DNA from: Nocardioides soli
Lineage (GTDB): Bacteria; Actinomycetota; Actinomycetes; Propionibacteriales; Nocardioidaceae
Direction: 5' to 3'
Assembly: GCF_014191495.1 (NCBI RefSeq)
Contig: NZ_JACHWR010000002.1
Span: forward strand, 1 to 64,000
DNA: 64,000 nucleotides
A model generated the notes under the pieces. That model worked only from the letters and a program-made list of their open reading frames with translations, was not told the DNA's origin and did no database searches. Below are positions 53,305 to 61,824 of this stretch, piece by piece. Every line of letters begins with the position of its first letter. Within the stretch, counting starts at the first letter, position 1. The position numbers and the translations under genes are program-made.

Positions 53305-53412
53305 CGACAGCAGCGCGCCGCGAATCGTCCACAGCGGCGGCTCGGGCGCGGTCGTCCACAGGTGAGTGGCGAGCAGCCACGCGGTGCGGGCAGCGGTGCG
53401 CATGGTGTCGGC

Positions 53413-54354
53413 ATGCCACGAGGACCTTCGTACGACGACCGCAGGTTCGCCGCCGCGCGCGAGCTCGCCGAGGAGCAGGGTGGCCTGCTGTCGCGGCGCC
53501 AGCTCTATGCGCTGGGCATCACCCGCTGGGAGATCACCGGCCAGGTGCGGGCCCGGCGCTGGCTGCTGGTCGGCGACCAGTCGGTGCAGCTGCACAACAG
53601 CACGCTGTCGGCGTGGGGTGAGATGTGGGGCGCGGTGTTCCAGGGTGGGCCGCGGGCCAGCCTCGACGCCGGCTCCGCGCTGATCGCGGCCGGGCTCGAG
53701 CGCTTCGAGATGGATCGCGTGCGGGTGTCGGTGCCCCGCGGGGCACGGGTGCGCCGCAACCGGCGGTTCAACATCAGGCAGACCCGGCGCTGGGACGCCG
53801 CCGACATCGTGCGGGTCGGGATCCCGCGGACCCGGACGCCGACCGCGGCGGTGCGCGCCGGCCTGTGGGCCCGCACCGACCGGGAGGCGACCTACGTGCT
53901 GACGATCGCGGTCCAGCAGGGGCTGGTGCCACCTCACGAGCTGGGTGAGGAGCTGCTGAGGATCCGGCGCGACCGGCGCCGGCTGCTGCTCCACGCGGTC
54001 GTCAACGAGCTCCTCGACGGCGCCCGATCCCTGGGCGAGATCGACGTCGCCCGCGAGCTGCGTCGGCGCGGACTGCCGCCGCCGGCGCGCCAGGTGCTGC
54101 GCCAGGACGGTCGCAACCGCTACTACCTCGACCTCTACTGGCCCGACTACGCCCTGGTCCTCGAGATCGACGGCATCCACCACGCCTGGGCCGAGAACGT
54201 CGTCGGCGACGCGCTGCGCCAGAACGCCGTCGTGCTCCAGGGCGAGACCTTCCTCCGGCTGCCCCTGCTCGGGCTGCGGCTGCGCCCCGGCGACTTCTTC
54301 GCCCAGGTCGAGCACGCGCTCCGCGCCGGTGGCTGGCGCCCCGCCGCCGCCTGA
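53413..54354 (+). CDS. AbiEi-like / DUF559 domain protein
   Basis: A 313-residue protein. Residues ~15-50 (GLLSRRQLYALGITRWEITG QVRAR...) form an AbiEi antitoxin-like winged helix. The C-terminal ~110 residues (YYLDLYWPDYALVLEIDGIH, then LRQNAVVLQGETFLRLPLL) resemble the DUF559/Vsr-like endonuclease fold with D-x-E-x-D acidic residues. The ATG at 53413 is used. The gene is bounded by two nearly identical hairpin repeats and splits two cox operons, which suggests it was inserted as a cassette. The family is common in actinobacteria and a nuclease or defence role is possible but unproven. Confidence 0.75.
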   Translation: MPRGPSYDDRRFAAARELAEEQGGLLSRRQLYALGITRWEITGQVRARRWLLVGDQSVQLHNSTLSAWGEMWGAVFQGGPRASLDAGSALIAAGLERFEMDRVRVSVPRGARVRRNRRFNIRQTRRWDAADIVRVGIPRTRTPTAAVRAGLWARTDREATYVLTIAVQQGLVPPHELGEELLRIRRDRRRLLLHAVVNELLDGARSLGEIDVARELRRRGLPPPARQVLRQDGRNRYYLDLYWPDYALVLEIDGIHHAWAENVVGDALRQNAVVLQGETFLRLPLLGLRLRPGDFFAQVEHALRAGGWRPAAA

Positions 54355-54411
54355 CCCCCGCGGACGTCATACGGACAGTGTGTCCCCTTCCACCGTCCGT
54401 ATGACGTCCCG
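54355..54411. repeat. 57-bp hairpin repeat, right copy
   Basis: It starts immediately after the AbiEi/DUF559 stop. It is a direct copy of 53248-53304 with a single T to A change in the stem flank. Confidence 0.88.
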
Positions 54412-54429
54412 GCCGCGGGCGGCACCTAA

Positions 54430-54446
54430 GCGAAGTGTTGATTCGC
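54430..54446. promoter_or_regulatory. candidate regulator dyad upstream of second cox operon
   Basis: GCGAA-N7-TTCGC forms a 17-base dyad of LysR-box size. TTGATT at 54438 overlaps it as a possible -35. It lies 71 bases upstream of the first gene of the operon. Confidence 0.4.
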
Positions 54447-54517
54447 TGTTGCGGCCGGGTGTGACCGGGAGCACAGTGGCGTCAATCCTGACGCGGCTCT
54501 AGGGGGAGGTGGCGCGC

Positions 54518-54760
54518 GTGCCGATCGAGTCGGACGGGCACAGCCGGGGGAACCCGCGGATGTACGAGCTGATCGAGGGCGCCCCGAAGGAGGGGAAGAG
54601 CCCGACGGTCTGGGCGTTCCCGCAGTTCGTCGAGTTCCTCAAGGTCGCGGGCCAGCCGGTGCAGGGTCCGTGGCCGCCGCACCAGCAGCCCCGGCCGGAC
54701 CCGACCGAGGTCGACTCGATGCCGGTCGCCGTGCCCGATCCGGCGAGCGAGGGGGCCTGA
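54518..54760 (+). CDS. small hypothetical protein heading the second cox operon
   Basis: An 80-residue protein that I do not recognise. It reads [20 protein letters not shown], then [25 protein letters not shown], and a Pro-rich tail. There is no signal peptide or membrane segment. The GTG at 54518 has GGGAGG eight bases before it; a GTG at 54509 is less well placed. Its TGA shares its last base with the coxM ATG. First position in a CO dehydrogenase operon suggests a role in regulation, assembly or electron transfer, but this is context only. Confidence 0.7.
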   Translation: MPIESDGHSRGNPRMYELIEGAPKEGKSPTVWAFPQFVEFLKVAGQPVQGPWPPHQQPRPDPTEVDSMPVAVPDPASEGA

Positions 54761-55634
54761 TGTACCCCTCCCGCTTCGCCTACGAGGCGCCCCGCACCCT
54801 CGACGAGGCCATCGACCTGTTGGCGCAGGGCCGGGGCGAGGCCAAGGTGCTGGCCGGCGGGCAGAGCCTGGTGCCGCTGCTCAAGCTCCGCTTCGCCAAC
54901 CCCGACCTGCTCGTCGACATCAACAACCTGCCCGGCCTCGACCACCTCGCCATCGCGGCCGACGGCGGCGTCCGCGTCGGCGCCCTCGTCCGCCACCGAG
55001 ACCTCGAGCGGGCCACCGCACTGGCGAGCGCGCAGCCGGTCATGGCGGCGGCCGCGCCACTGATCGCGGACCCGATCGTGCGCACCCGCGGCACGCTCGT
55101 GGGCTCGCTGTGCCACGCCGACCCCCAGGGCGACTGGGCGGCGGCGGTGCTCGCGGCCGGCGGGCAGGTCGTCGCCCAGGGGCCGCACGGCCGCCGGAGC
55201 ATCCCGGTGGGCGAGTTCGTCGTCGGCCCGTTCCAGAACGTCCTGGAGTACGACGAGGTCGCGGTCGAGGCCACGATCCCGGCCGCCCGCGACCGGGTGG
55301 CCGGCGGCTTCCTGAAGCTGGAGCGCCGGGTCGGCGACTTCGCGACGGCCGGCACCGCGGTCGCGCTGGAGCTCGACGGCGACCGGGTCACCCGTGCCGG
55401 CATCGCGCTCACCGGCGTCGGCAGTCGCACCCTGGATGCGCGGGCCGCCGCCGACTCGCTGCTCGGGCGGGCGCTGACCGCCGAGACGATCGCCCGCGCC
55501 GCCGAGCTCGCGGCCGAGGCCGCGCAGCCCAACTCCGACCACCGGGGCAGCGCGGCGTACAAGCGCCACGTCATCCACACCTTCGTGACCCGGATCCTCA
55601 CCCGGGTCACCACGACGACAACGGAGCACGCCGC

Positions 55635-55638
<4 letters not shown>
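54760..55638 (+). CDS. coxM: CO dehydrogenase medium (FAD) subunit, set 2
   Basis: A 292-residue FAD subunit. The FAD loops are [20 protein letters not shown] (residues ~31-50) and [19 protein letters not shown]. The latter has T-L-V-G where set 1 has T-L-G-G, a small variation in the second FAD-binding turn. The C-terminal [13 protein letters not shown] is typical. ATG at 54760 shares one base with the upstream stop; its TGA overlaps coxS. It belongs to the M-S-L order of form I enzymes. Confidence 0.94.
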
Positions 55639-56158
<520 letters not shown>

Positions 56159-56162
<4 letters not shown>

Positions 56163-58561
56163 CCCTCACCGAACCGAGCCGCGCGCTCGACGAGATCAAG
56201 ATCGGCGGCATGGGCGCGAGCCGCAAGCGCGTGGAGGACAACCGCTTCATCCGCGGTAAGGGCCACTACATCGACGACGTGGTGCTGCCCGGCATGCTGC
56301 ACATGGAGATCCTGCGCAGCCCGGTCGCGCACGCGCGCATCCGGTCCATCGACACCAGCGCCGCGTGGGACGTCCCCGGCGTACGCCTGGTGCTCACCGG
56401 CGAGATGATGGCGACCCGCAACCTCGCGTGGATGCCGACCCTGAGCTACGACACCCAGGCCGTGCTGGCCACCGACAAGGTGCGGTTCCAGGGCCAGGAG
56501 GTCGCCTGCGTCATCGCCGACGACCCCTACATCGCCAAGGACGCCTGCGAGGCGATCGTCGTCGAGTACGAGCAGCTGCCGGTGATCGTGAACCCGACGC
56601 AGGCGCTCGCCGCCGACGCGCCGATCATCCGCGACGACAAGCAGGGGCAGCACGACAACGTCTGCTTCAACTGGGAGGTCGGCGACAAGGACGGCACCGA
56701 CCGTGCGTTCGCCGAGGCCGACGTCGTGTCGCGGATCCGGATGCACTACCCGCGCTCGCACCCCTCACCGCTGGAGACCTGCGGCTCGGTCGCCGACTTC
56801 GACCGGGCCACCGGCAAGCTCACCGTCTACATGACCACGCAGGCGCCGCACATCGTGCGGGCCGCCGTCGCGCTGATCGCGGAGCTGCCCGAGCACCTGA
56901 TCCGGATCGTCAGCCCCGATCTCGGTGGCGGCTTCGGCAACAAGGTGCCGGTCTACCCGGGGTACGTGATGTCGATCCTCGCCTCGATCCTCACCGAGCG
57001 CCCGGTGAAGTGGATCGAGGACCGCACCAGCAACCTGATCTCGACCGGCTTCGGCCGCGACGTCTACCTCACCGGCGAGATGGCGCTGCGGCAGGACGGC
57101 AAGATCCTCGGCGTCCGGATGCACACCGACTCCGACCACGGCGCGTTCTTCGGCGACGCCCAGCCGAGCAAGTTCAAGATCGGCCTGCTGCACTCGGCGT
57201 TCTCCTGCTACGACATCCCGACCGCGCACCTGACCGCGCGGGGCGTCTACACCAACAAGGCGCCCGGCGGCGTCGCCTACCGGTGCTCGTTCCGGGTCAC
57301 CGAGGCGATGTTCTTCCAGGAGCGGATGGTGCAGGCGGCGGCCGAGGACCTGGGCATCGACCAGGCGGAGTTCCGTCGGATGAACTTCGTGCGCGACGAC
57401 GACTTCCCGCACCGGACGCCGTTCGGCTTCCTCACCGACTCGGGTCAGTACGCGAAGTGCCTCCAGGTCGGTCTCGACGCGATCGACTACGAGGGCTTCC
57501 GCCGCGAGCAGGCCGAGGCAGCGAAGAACGGGAGGCTGCTGGGCATCGGGATCTCCTGCATGACCGAGCCGCTGGGCGCCGGCAACAGCCGCGAGTACGA
57601 CATCCTCGGCATCAAGATGTTCGACTCCGCCGAGCTGCGGGTGCACATGACCGGCAAGGCGATCCTGCGCACCGGCGCCAAGACGCAGGGTCAGGGGCAC
57701 GAGACGACCTGGGCGCAGATCGTCGCCCACGAGCTCGGCCTGCCCGCCGACGACATCGTGGTCGAGGAGGGCGACACCGACACGGCGCCGTTCGGCATGG
57801 GCACCTACGCCTCGCGCAGCACGCCGGTCGCGGGCGCCGCGGTCGCGATGGCTGCGCGCAAGGTGCGGGCCAAGGCGCGCAAGCTCGCCGCCCACCTGCT
57901 GGAGGTGTCGGAGGAGGACGTCGAGTGGGAGCTCGGCCGGTTCTACGTCCGCTCCGCCCCCGACCGCGGCGTGACGATCCAGGAGTGCGCGATGGCGGCG
58001 TACTCCAACATGCCCGACGGCCTCGAGCCGGGCCTGGAGGCCAATGCCTACTACGACCCGCCCAACCTGACCTGGCCGTTCGGCTGCTACATCGTGACCG
58101 TCGAGGTCGACCCGGTGACCGGGGTCTGGGACGTGCTGCGGGTGGTCGCCGTCGACGACTGCGGGGTGCGGATCAACCCGATGATCGTCGAGGGTCAGAT
58201 CATGGGCGGCCTCACCGAGGCCTACGCGATGTCGTCGATGCAGTTCATCACCTTCGACGCCGAGGGCAACTGCATCGGCTCGAACTTCATGGACTACCTG
58301 CTGCCCACGGCCTGGGAGACCCCCGGCTACGAGCTGCACGAGGTCGTCACCCCCTGCCCGCACCACCCGATCGGCGCCAAGGGCATCGGCGAGTGCGCGA
58401 CGGTCGGCGGGCCGGCGGCCTTCGTGAACGCCGTGATGGACGCGCTCAAGGGCCACGGCGTGCGCAACGTCGACATGCCGCTGCTCCCCGACCGCGTCCA
58501 CGAGGCCCTCACCACGCGCGCCGACGTCTCCGGCGCCCCACCGATCAGGACCGACTCATGA
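56159..58561 (+). CDS. coxL: CO dehydrogenase large (Mo/Cu) subunit, form I, set 2
   Basis: An 800-residue catalytic subunit. The active-site loop is [14 protein letters not shown], the textbook form I AYRCSFR with Cu-binding Cys. [28 protein letters not shown] and [13 protein letters not shown] follow; in the last, the catalytic Glu is kept. The GTG at 56159 overlaps the coxS stop. A four-base overlap links it to the XdhC-YHS gene. The enzyme should oxidise CO to CO2 and feed electrons to the quinone pool. This set has the accessory genes next to it, so it is likely the main enzyme. Confidence 0.96.
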
Positions 58562-59445
58562 ACGAGCAGGACTTCGCCGGTCAGGAGTACGCCGTGGCGA
58601 CGGTCGTGTGGCGGCAGGCGCCGTCGTCGGGCCAGATCGGGTCGCGCGCGATCGTCACCGCCGACGGGCAGATCCACGGCTGGATCGGCGGTGCCTGCGC
58701 CGAGCCGACGGTGATCCGCGAGGCGCAACGGGTGATCCGTGAGGGCGAGGCCCGACTGCTCTACCTCGGCGCGAGCGACGACCTGGTGCTGCCCGAGGGG
58801 ATGACCGCGATCCCGATGTCGTGCCAGAGCGAGGGCGCCTTGCAGGTCTACGTCGAGCCCGTCCACCCGCCCGTGCACCTCGTGGTGGTCGGCCGGTCGC
58901 CGATGGCCGAGCTGCTCACCGAGCTCGCCCGCGTCCTCGGCTGGCGGGCCGAGCTCGTCGACGGCGCCGGGTTCACCGCTGCCGACGTCGATGAGCGCGC
59001 CGTCGTCGTGGTCGCCACCCAGGGGCACCACGACGAGGACGTGATCCGGCACGCCGCGTCGGCACGGCCGGCGTACGTCGGCCTGGTCGCGTCGCACAAG
59101 CGGGGCGAGGCCGTCCTCGGCTACCTCGCCGACCGCGGCGTCCCGCCCGACCTGCTGGAGCGGGTGCACACCCCCGTCGGGCTCGACCTCGGCCACACCA
59201 CCCACCGTGAGATCGCGGTGTCCATCCTGGCCGAGCTGGTGCGGGTCCGCGCGGCGGGCGGCCTGGCCGTCGAGCCGGGTCGCCGGGAGCTCCCCCTGCT
59301 GCCGACCGCCGAGGCGCTGGACCCGGTGTGCGGGATGACCGTGCCCGCCGACGACGCCCACTTCCCGCTGGAGGTCGACGGCACGACGTACCACTTCTGC
59401 TGCGTCGGCTGCCGCGATGCGTTCCTCACCAGGACGGAGGCCTGA
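58558..59445 (+). CDS. XdhC/CoxF-like maturation factor fused to YHS domain
   Basis: A 295-residue protein with three parts. The N-terminal XdhC_CoxI domain has ATVVWRQAPSSGQIGSRAIV and GWIGGACAEPTV, with the Cys thought to handle sulfur. The middle Rossmann domain runs from HLVVVGRSPMAELL to LVASHKRGEAVL and GLDLGHTTHREIAVSIL. The C-terminal ~45 residues form a YHS domain: LDPVCGMTVPADDAHFPL and YHFCCVGCRDAFL, with several Cys that may bind metal. XdhC proteins bind molybdenum cofactor and promote its sulfuration before insertion. The added YHS domain could serve metal or copper delivery. ATG overlaps the coxL stop. Confidence 0.9.
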   Translation: MNEQDFAGQEYAVATVVWRQAPSSGQIGSRAIVTADGQIHGWIGGACAEPTVIREAQRVIREGEARLLYLGASDDLVLPEGMTAIPMSCQSEGALQVYVEPVHPPVHLVVVGRSPMAELLTELARVLGWRAELVDGAGFTAADVDERAVVVVATQGHHDEDVIRHAASARPAYVGLVASHKRGEAVLGYLADRGVPPDLLERVHTPVGLDLGHTTHREIAVSILAELVRVRAAGGLAVEPGRRELPLLPTAEALDPVCGMTVPADDAHFPLEVDGTTYHFCCVGCRDAFLTRTEA

Positions 59446-59448
59446 GAC

Positions 59449-60033
59449 GTGCGGATCGGCAACGAGTTCGAGGTCGGCCAGTCGGTCGACAGGGTCTGGG
59501 AGTTCTTCGGGGACGTGCCCGGGGTGGCGGCGTGCCTGCCCGGGGCGGACCTCACCGAGGAGCTGGGCGACGACACCTACGGCGGCACCGTCGGCGTGCG
59601 GATGGGCCCGGTGCGGATGGAGTTCAAGGGCCGGGCGAAGATCCTGGAGCGCGACGACGCAGCCAAGCGGATGGTCATCGACGCCTCCGGCTCCGACCTC
59701 AAGGGCCGCGGCCAGGCCGCGATGACCGTGACCGCCGTGCTCACCCCGGCCGGCCGGGGCACCCGGGTGCGGATGGAGCAGGACCTCCAGCTCTCCGGCG
59801 CCGCCGCGCAGTACGGCCGCGGCATGATCTCCGACGTCACGACCGTGCTGATGGGCCAGTTCGCCGACAACGCACAGCGGCGCATCGACGCGCTGGAGCG
59901 CGGCGAGTCCGTGGACGCCCTCACCGCGAAGCCCGCGAGCGGGCTGTCGATCGGCCTCCAGGCCATGCGGATGGCGCTGCTGCGCGTCTTCCGCCGGTTC
60001 TTCCTGCCCTATCAACCCACTCCGACGAGCTGA
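59449..60033 (+). CDS. coxG: CoxG, SRPBCC-type CO dehydrogenase membrane-coupling protein
   Basis: A 194-residue protein. The first ~150 residues are the CoxG/SRPBCC fold: EFEVGQSVDRVWEFFGDVPG, VAACLPGADLTEELGDDTYG and VRMGPVRMEFKGRAKI. The cavity of this fold binds hydrophobic ligands; CoxG in other CO oxidisers anchors the enzyme or passes menaquinone to it. The C-terminal tail (GLQAMRMALLRVFRRFFLPY) is amphipathic and basic, suited to membrane contact. The GTG at 59449 is four bases after the previous stop. The gene is followed after 10 bases by the first of five small membrane protein genes. Confidence 0.92.
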   Translation: MRIGNEFEVGQSVDRVWEFFGDVPGVAACLPGADLTEELGDDTYGGTVGVRMGPVRMEFKGRAKILERDDAAKRMVIDASGSDLKGRGQAAMTVTAVLTPAGRGTRVRMEQDLQLSGAAAQYGRGMISDVTTVLMGQFADNAQRRIDALERGESVDALTAKPASGLSIGLQAMRMALLRVFRRFFLPYQPTPTS

Positions 60034-60043
60034 GGTGTCCCTG

Positions 60044-60295
60044 ATGCTGTGGTGGATCGGCAACATCGTGCTGCTGGTGGTCGTCGTACCCGTGCTGGTG
60101 GCGCTGCTCAACCGCGTGCTCGCCGCCCTGGAGCGGATCCGGGCCGCGTCCGACGACATCCTCGCCGGTGGCGGAGCGCTCGCGGCCGAGCTCGACGGGG
60201 TGCCCGAGACGCTCGCCGAGACCGGCGCCACCGTCGAGGCCGTCTCGCAGGGCGCGGTCCGGTACGCCGGCTCCGTCGGAAAGCTCCTGGGGTGA
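60044..60295 (+). CDS. small single-pass membrane protein 1
   Basis: An 83-residue protein. The N-terminal span is WWIGNIVLLVVVVPVLVALL. The rest (NRVLAALERIRAASDDILAG, then GVPETLAETGATVEAV) is an amphipathic helical tail, presumably cytoplasmic. The ATG at 60044 has GAGGTG six bases upstream; a GTG at 60035 would add three residues. It is the first of five consecutive small membrane proteins after coxG. No family is recognised; the layout (one span plus coiled helix) is reminiscent of DUF948-like proteins. Confidence 0.8.
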   Translation: MLWWIGNIVLLVVVVPVLVALLNRVLAALERIRAASDDILAGGGALAAELDGVPETLAETGATVEAVSQGAVRYAGSVGKLLG

Positions 60296-60299
60296 CGTG

Positions 60300-60527
60300 A
60301 TGCCCGTTGTCGCCTGGGTGACCGTGGTGCTGGCCGCGCTGATCATCGCCGCCGCCGCGCTCGGCCTGATCCGCGTGATCGGCCACCTGCTAGCCGTGAC
60401 GAAGACCCTCGACGGGGTGATCGCCGGGGTCGGTGTCGTCGCGGACCGGACCGCGACCGTGCCGGCCTCGGTCGTCGCCGTGAACACCAGCCTGAAGCCG
60501 GTGCGCGACTTCTGCGAGGGGGTGTAG
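60300..60527 (+). CDS. small single-pass membrane protein 2
   Basis: A 75-residue protein. MPVVAWVTVVLAALIIAAAA and LGLIRVIGHLL form one span, followed by a short helical tail (AVTKTLDGVIAGVGVVADRT) ending SLKPVRDFCEGV. It contains a single Cys near the C-terminus. The ATG at 60300 lies four bases after the previous stop. No function is known; the conserved placement argues for coexpression with coxG. Confidence 0.8.
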   Translation: MPVVAWVTVVLAALIIAAAALGLIRVIGHLLAVTKTLDGVIAGVGVVADRTATVPASVVAVNTSLKPVRDFCEGV

Positions 60528-60529
60528 CG

Positions 60530-60784
60530 ATGACGGCGATGGTGGAGACCGGTTGGGCGGTCGGCTACACGGTCGGCATCGTCGTCGTGCTGGTCGTCGT
60601 CGCGCTCGTCGTGCCGATCCTGCTGCTCGCGCACCGGATCGGTCGTCAGGCCGGCGCGATCGACGAGTCGCTGGGCGAGTCGGTGCGCAACACCGCGGGC
60701 CTGGCGGGGCTGCACACCACGATCGAGAGCGCCGAGATCATCGTCGCGGGACTCAACCGTGGCCGCACCAGGCTGGGAGGCTGA
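60530..60784 (+). CDS. small single-pass membrane protein 3
   Basis: An 84-residue protein. The span is VGIVVVLVVVALVVPILLLA, followed by HRIGRQAGAIDESLGESVRN and TAGLAGLHTTIESAEIIVAG. The tail is similar to that of protein 4 (shared NT...LA..TTI/A...VAxGL pattern), so the two appear paralogous. The ATG at 60530 lies two bases after the previous stop. Function unknown. Confidence 0.8.
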   Translation: MTAMVETGWAVGYTVGIVVVLVVVALVVPILLLAHRIGRQAGAIDESLGESVRNTAGLAGLHTTIESAEIIVAGLNRGRTRLGG

Positions 60785-60785
60785 G

Positions 60786-61073
60786 ATGACCCTCTACCTG
60801 ACCGACACCCAGGAGAGCCTGTGGTGGGGCGCGGTGATCGGCGGCTTCGTCGTCGTGCTCGCCGTCGCCGCGCTGCTGACGATCCTGGTGCTCTCCGTGC
60901 GCACCATCGACCAGCGGGTCGGCTCCGTCAGGGACACGCTGCTGGAGGCCGAGCGCAACACCGACGACACCGCGCTGCTCGCGACGACGGCGGCCGGCGT
61001 CGACGCGGTGCTGGCCGAGGGCCTCGAGCACCACCTCTTCCTCGGCCGGGTCCTCGGAAAGGTGCGGACGTGA
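60786..61073 (+). CDS. small single-pass membrane protein 4
   Basis: A 95-residue protein. MTLYLTDTQESLWWGAVIGG begins a span continuing FVVVLAVAALLTILVL. The tail VRTIDQRVGSVRDTLLEAER and NTDDTALLATTAAGVDAVLA resembles protein 3, and EGLEHHLFLGRVLGKVRT closes it with an adjacent His pair. The ATG at 60786 lies one base after the previous stop, and its stop overlaps the GTG of protein 5. Function unknown. Confidence 0.8.
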   Translation: MTLYLTDTQESLWWGAVIGGFVVVLAVAALLTILVLSVRTIDQRVGSVRDTLLEAERNTDDTALLATTAAGVDAVLAEGLEHHLFLGRVLGKVRT

Positions 61074-61438
61074 CCCTCCTCGTGACGCTGACCGTCGTCG
61101 ACATCCTGCTGCTGATCGCGGGACTCGCGTTCTACCTGTACGTCGTGGGCACCCAGCTCACCCGGATCGCCGGAAACCTCGGGGAGTGCGGCGAGATCGT
61201 GCGCCGCATCGTCGCCAACGCCGAGCCGATCCTGCCGGAGCTGCAGCACATCAACCGGACCGGCGGGGTCGTCGCCGGCGCGCTGCCGCTGCTCTACGGC
61301 ATGGCCGAGGGGATCGTCGCCGGGGCGACGTACGAGCCCGCCCCGGCGGACGCCGCGCGACCGCCGGCAGTCCCCGCCTCGGGCCGCCGCCGCTCGCGGC
61401 TGCACGACTCCGTCGGCTACGAGCCGGTCGGTGGCTGA
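61070..61438 (+). CDS. small membrane protein 5
   Basis: A 122-residue protein, the last of the series. VTLLVTLTVVDILLLIAGLA and FYLYVVGTQL form the span. IVRRIVANAEPILPELQHIN is an amphipathic helix, and GGVVAGALPLLYGMAEGIVA is a second, weaker hydrophobic segment. A Pro/Arg-rich tail follows. The GTG at 61070 overlaps the previous stop by four bases. It runs convergently into the GIY-YIG gene, overlapping by 22 bases. Confidence 0.8.
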   Translation: MTLLVTLTVVDILLLIAGLAFYLYVVGTQLTRIAGNLGECGEIVRRIVANAEPILPELQHINRTGGVVAGALPLLYGMAEGIVAGATYEPAPADAARPPAVPASGRRRSRLHDSVGYEPVGG

Positions 61439-61824
61439 CCATCGGGCACCCGCCCGATCCAGTGGTCCTGCCAGGTGCTGTCGTACTGACGGTCGTTGCA
61501 CTGCGGCTTGTAGACCGCGACCAGCTCGTCGGTGACCTGCTGACGGTGTCCTGCCAGGCCACCCGGGATCTCGTACGTCGCGACGTGCACGGCGTACTTG
61601 CCGCCCGCGCGCCTGATCCAGCACGGCGCGGCCGAGTGGCGGAACGGAAACCCTTCCGTTGACAGGTCCTCGCTGTGTCCGGCGTAGATCACGGCGTAGC
61701 GCTCGCGGTCGGGATCGGGCCGGTAGAGGATGGCGTAGACGCCGGCCGTCGCCGGCGGGGTCCACCCGGCCAGCACCCGCGGACCGTCGAAGGGGTAGCC
61801 GGCGAGCGAGCCCAGCCGGATCAT
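61417..61824 (-). CDS. GIY-YIG family protein coupled to coxE
   Basis: A 135-residue protein with a GIY-YIG-like fold. PATAGVYAILYRPDPDRERY corresponds to the GIY strand and YAVIYAGHSEDLS to the YIG strand. FRHSAAPCWIRRAG and TDELVAVYKPQCNDRQYD include an Arg/His and an Asn/Lys-containing C-terminal helix in plausible positions. It may be a nuclease or only a fold relative. ATG at 61824 overlaps the coxE stop (ATGA), so it is translated with coxD-coxE. Why such a protein is in a CO dehydrogenase maturation operon is unclear. Confidence 0.8.
   Translation of the reverse strand: MIRLGSLAGYPFDGPRVLAGWTPPATAGVYAILYRPDPDRERYAVIYAGHSEDLSTEGFPFRHSAAPCWIRRAGGKYAVHVATYEIPGGLAGHRQQVTDELVAVYKPQCNDRQYDSTWQDHWIGRVPDGQPPTGS

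Noticed and set aside
53248..54411. Insertion sequence with terminal repeats
   Set aside because: The repeats are direct, each forms a hairpin after a stop codon, and the enclosed gene is not a transposase.
56765..60231. Long minus-strand frames opposite coxL set 2 and the downstream genes
   Set aside because: Shadow frames in high-GC coding DNA with no motifs, ribosome sites or conserved features.
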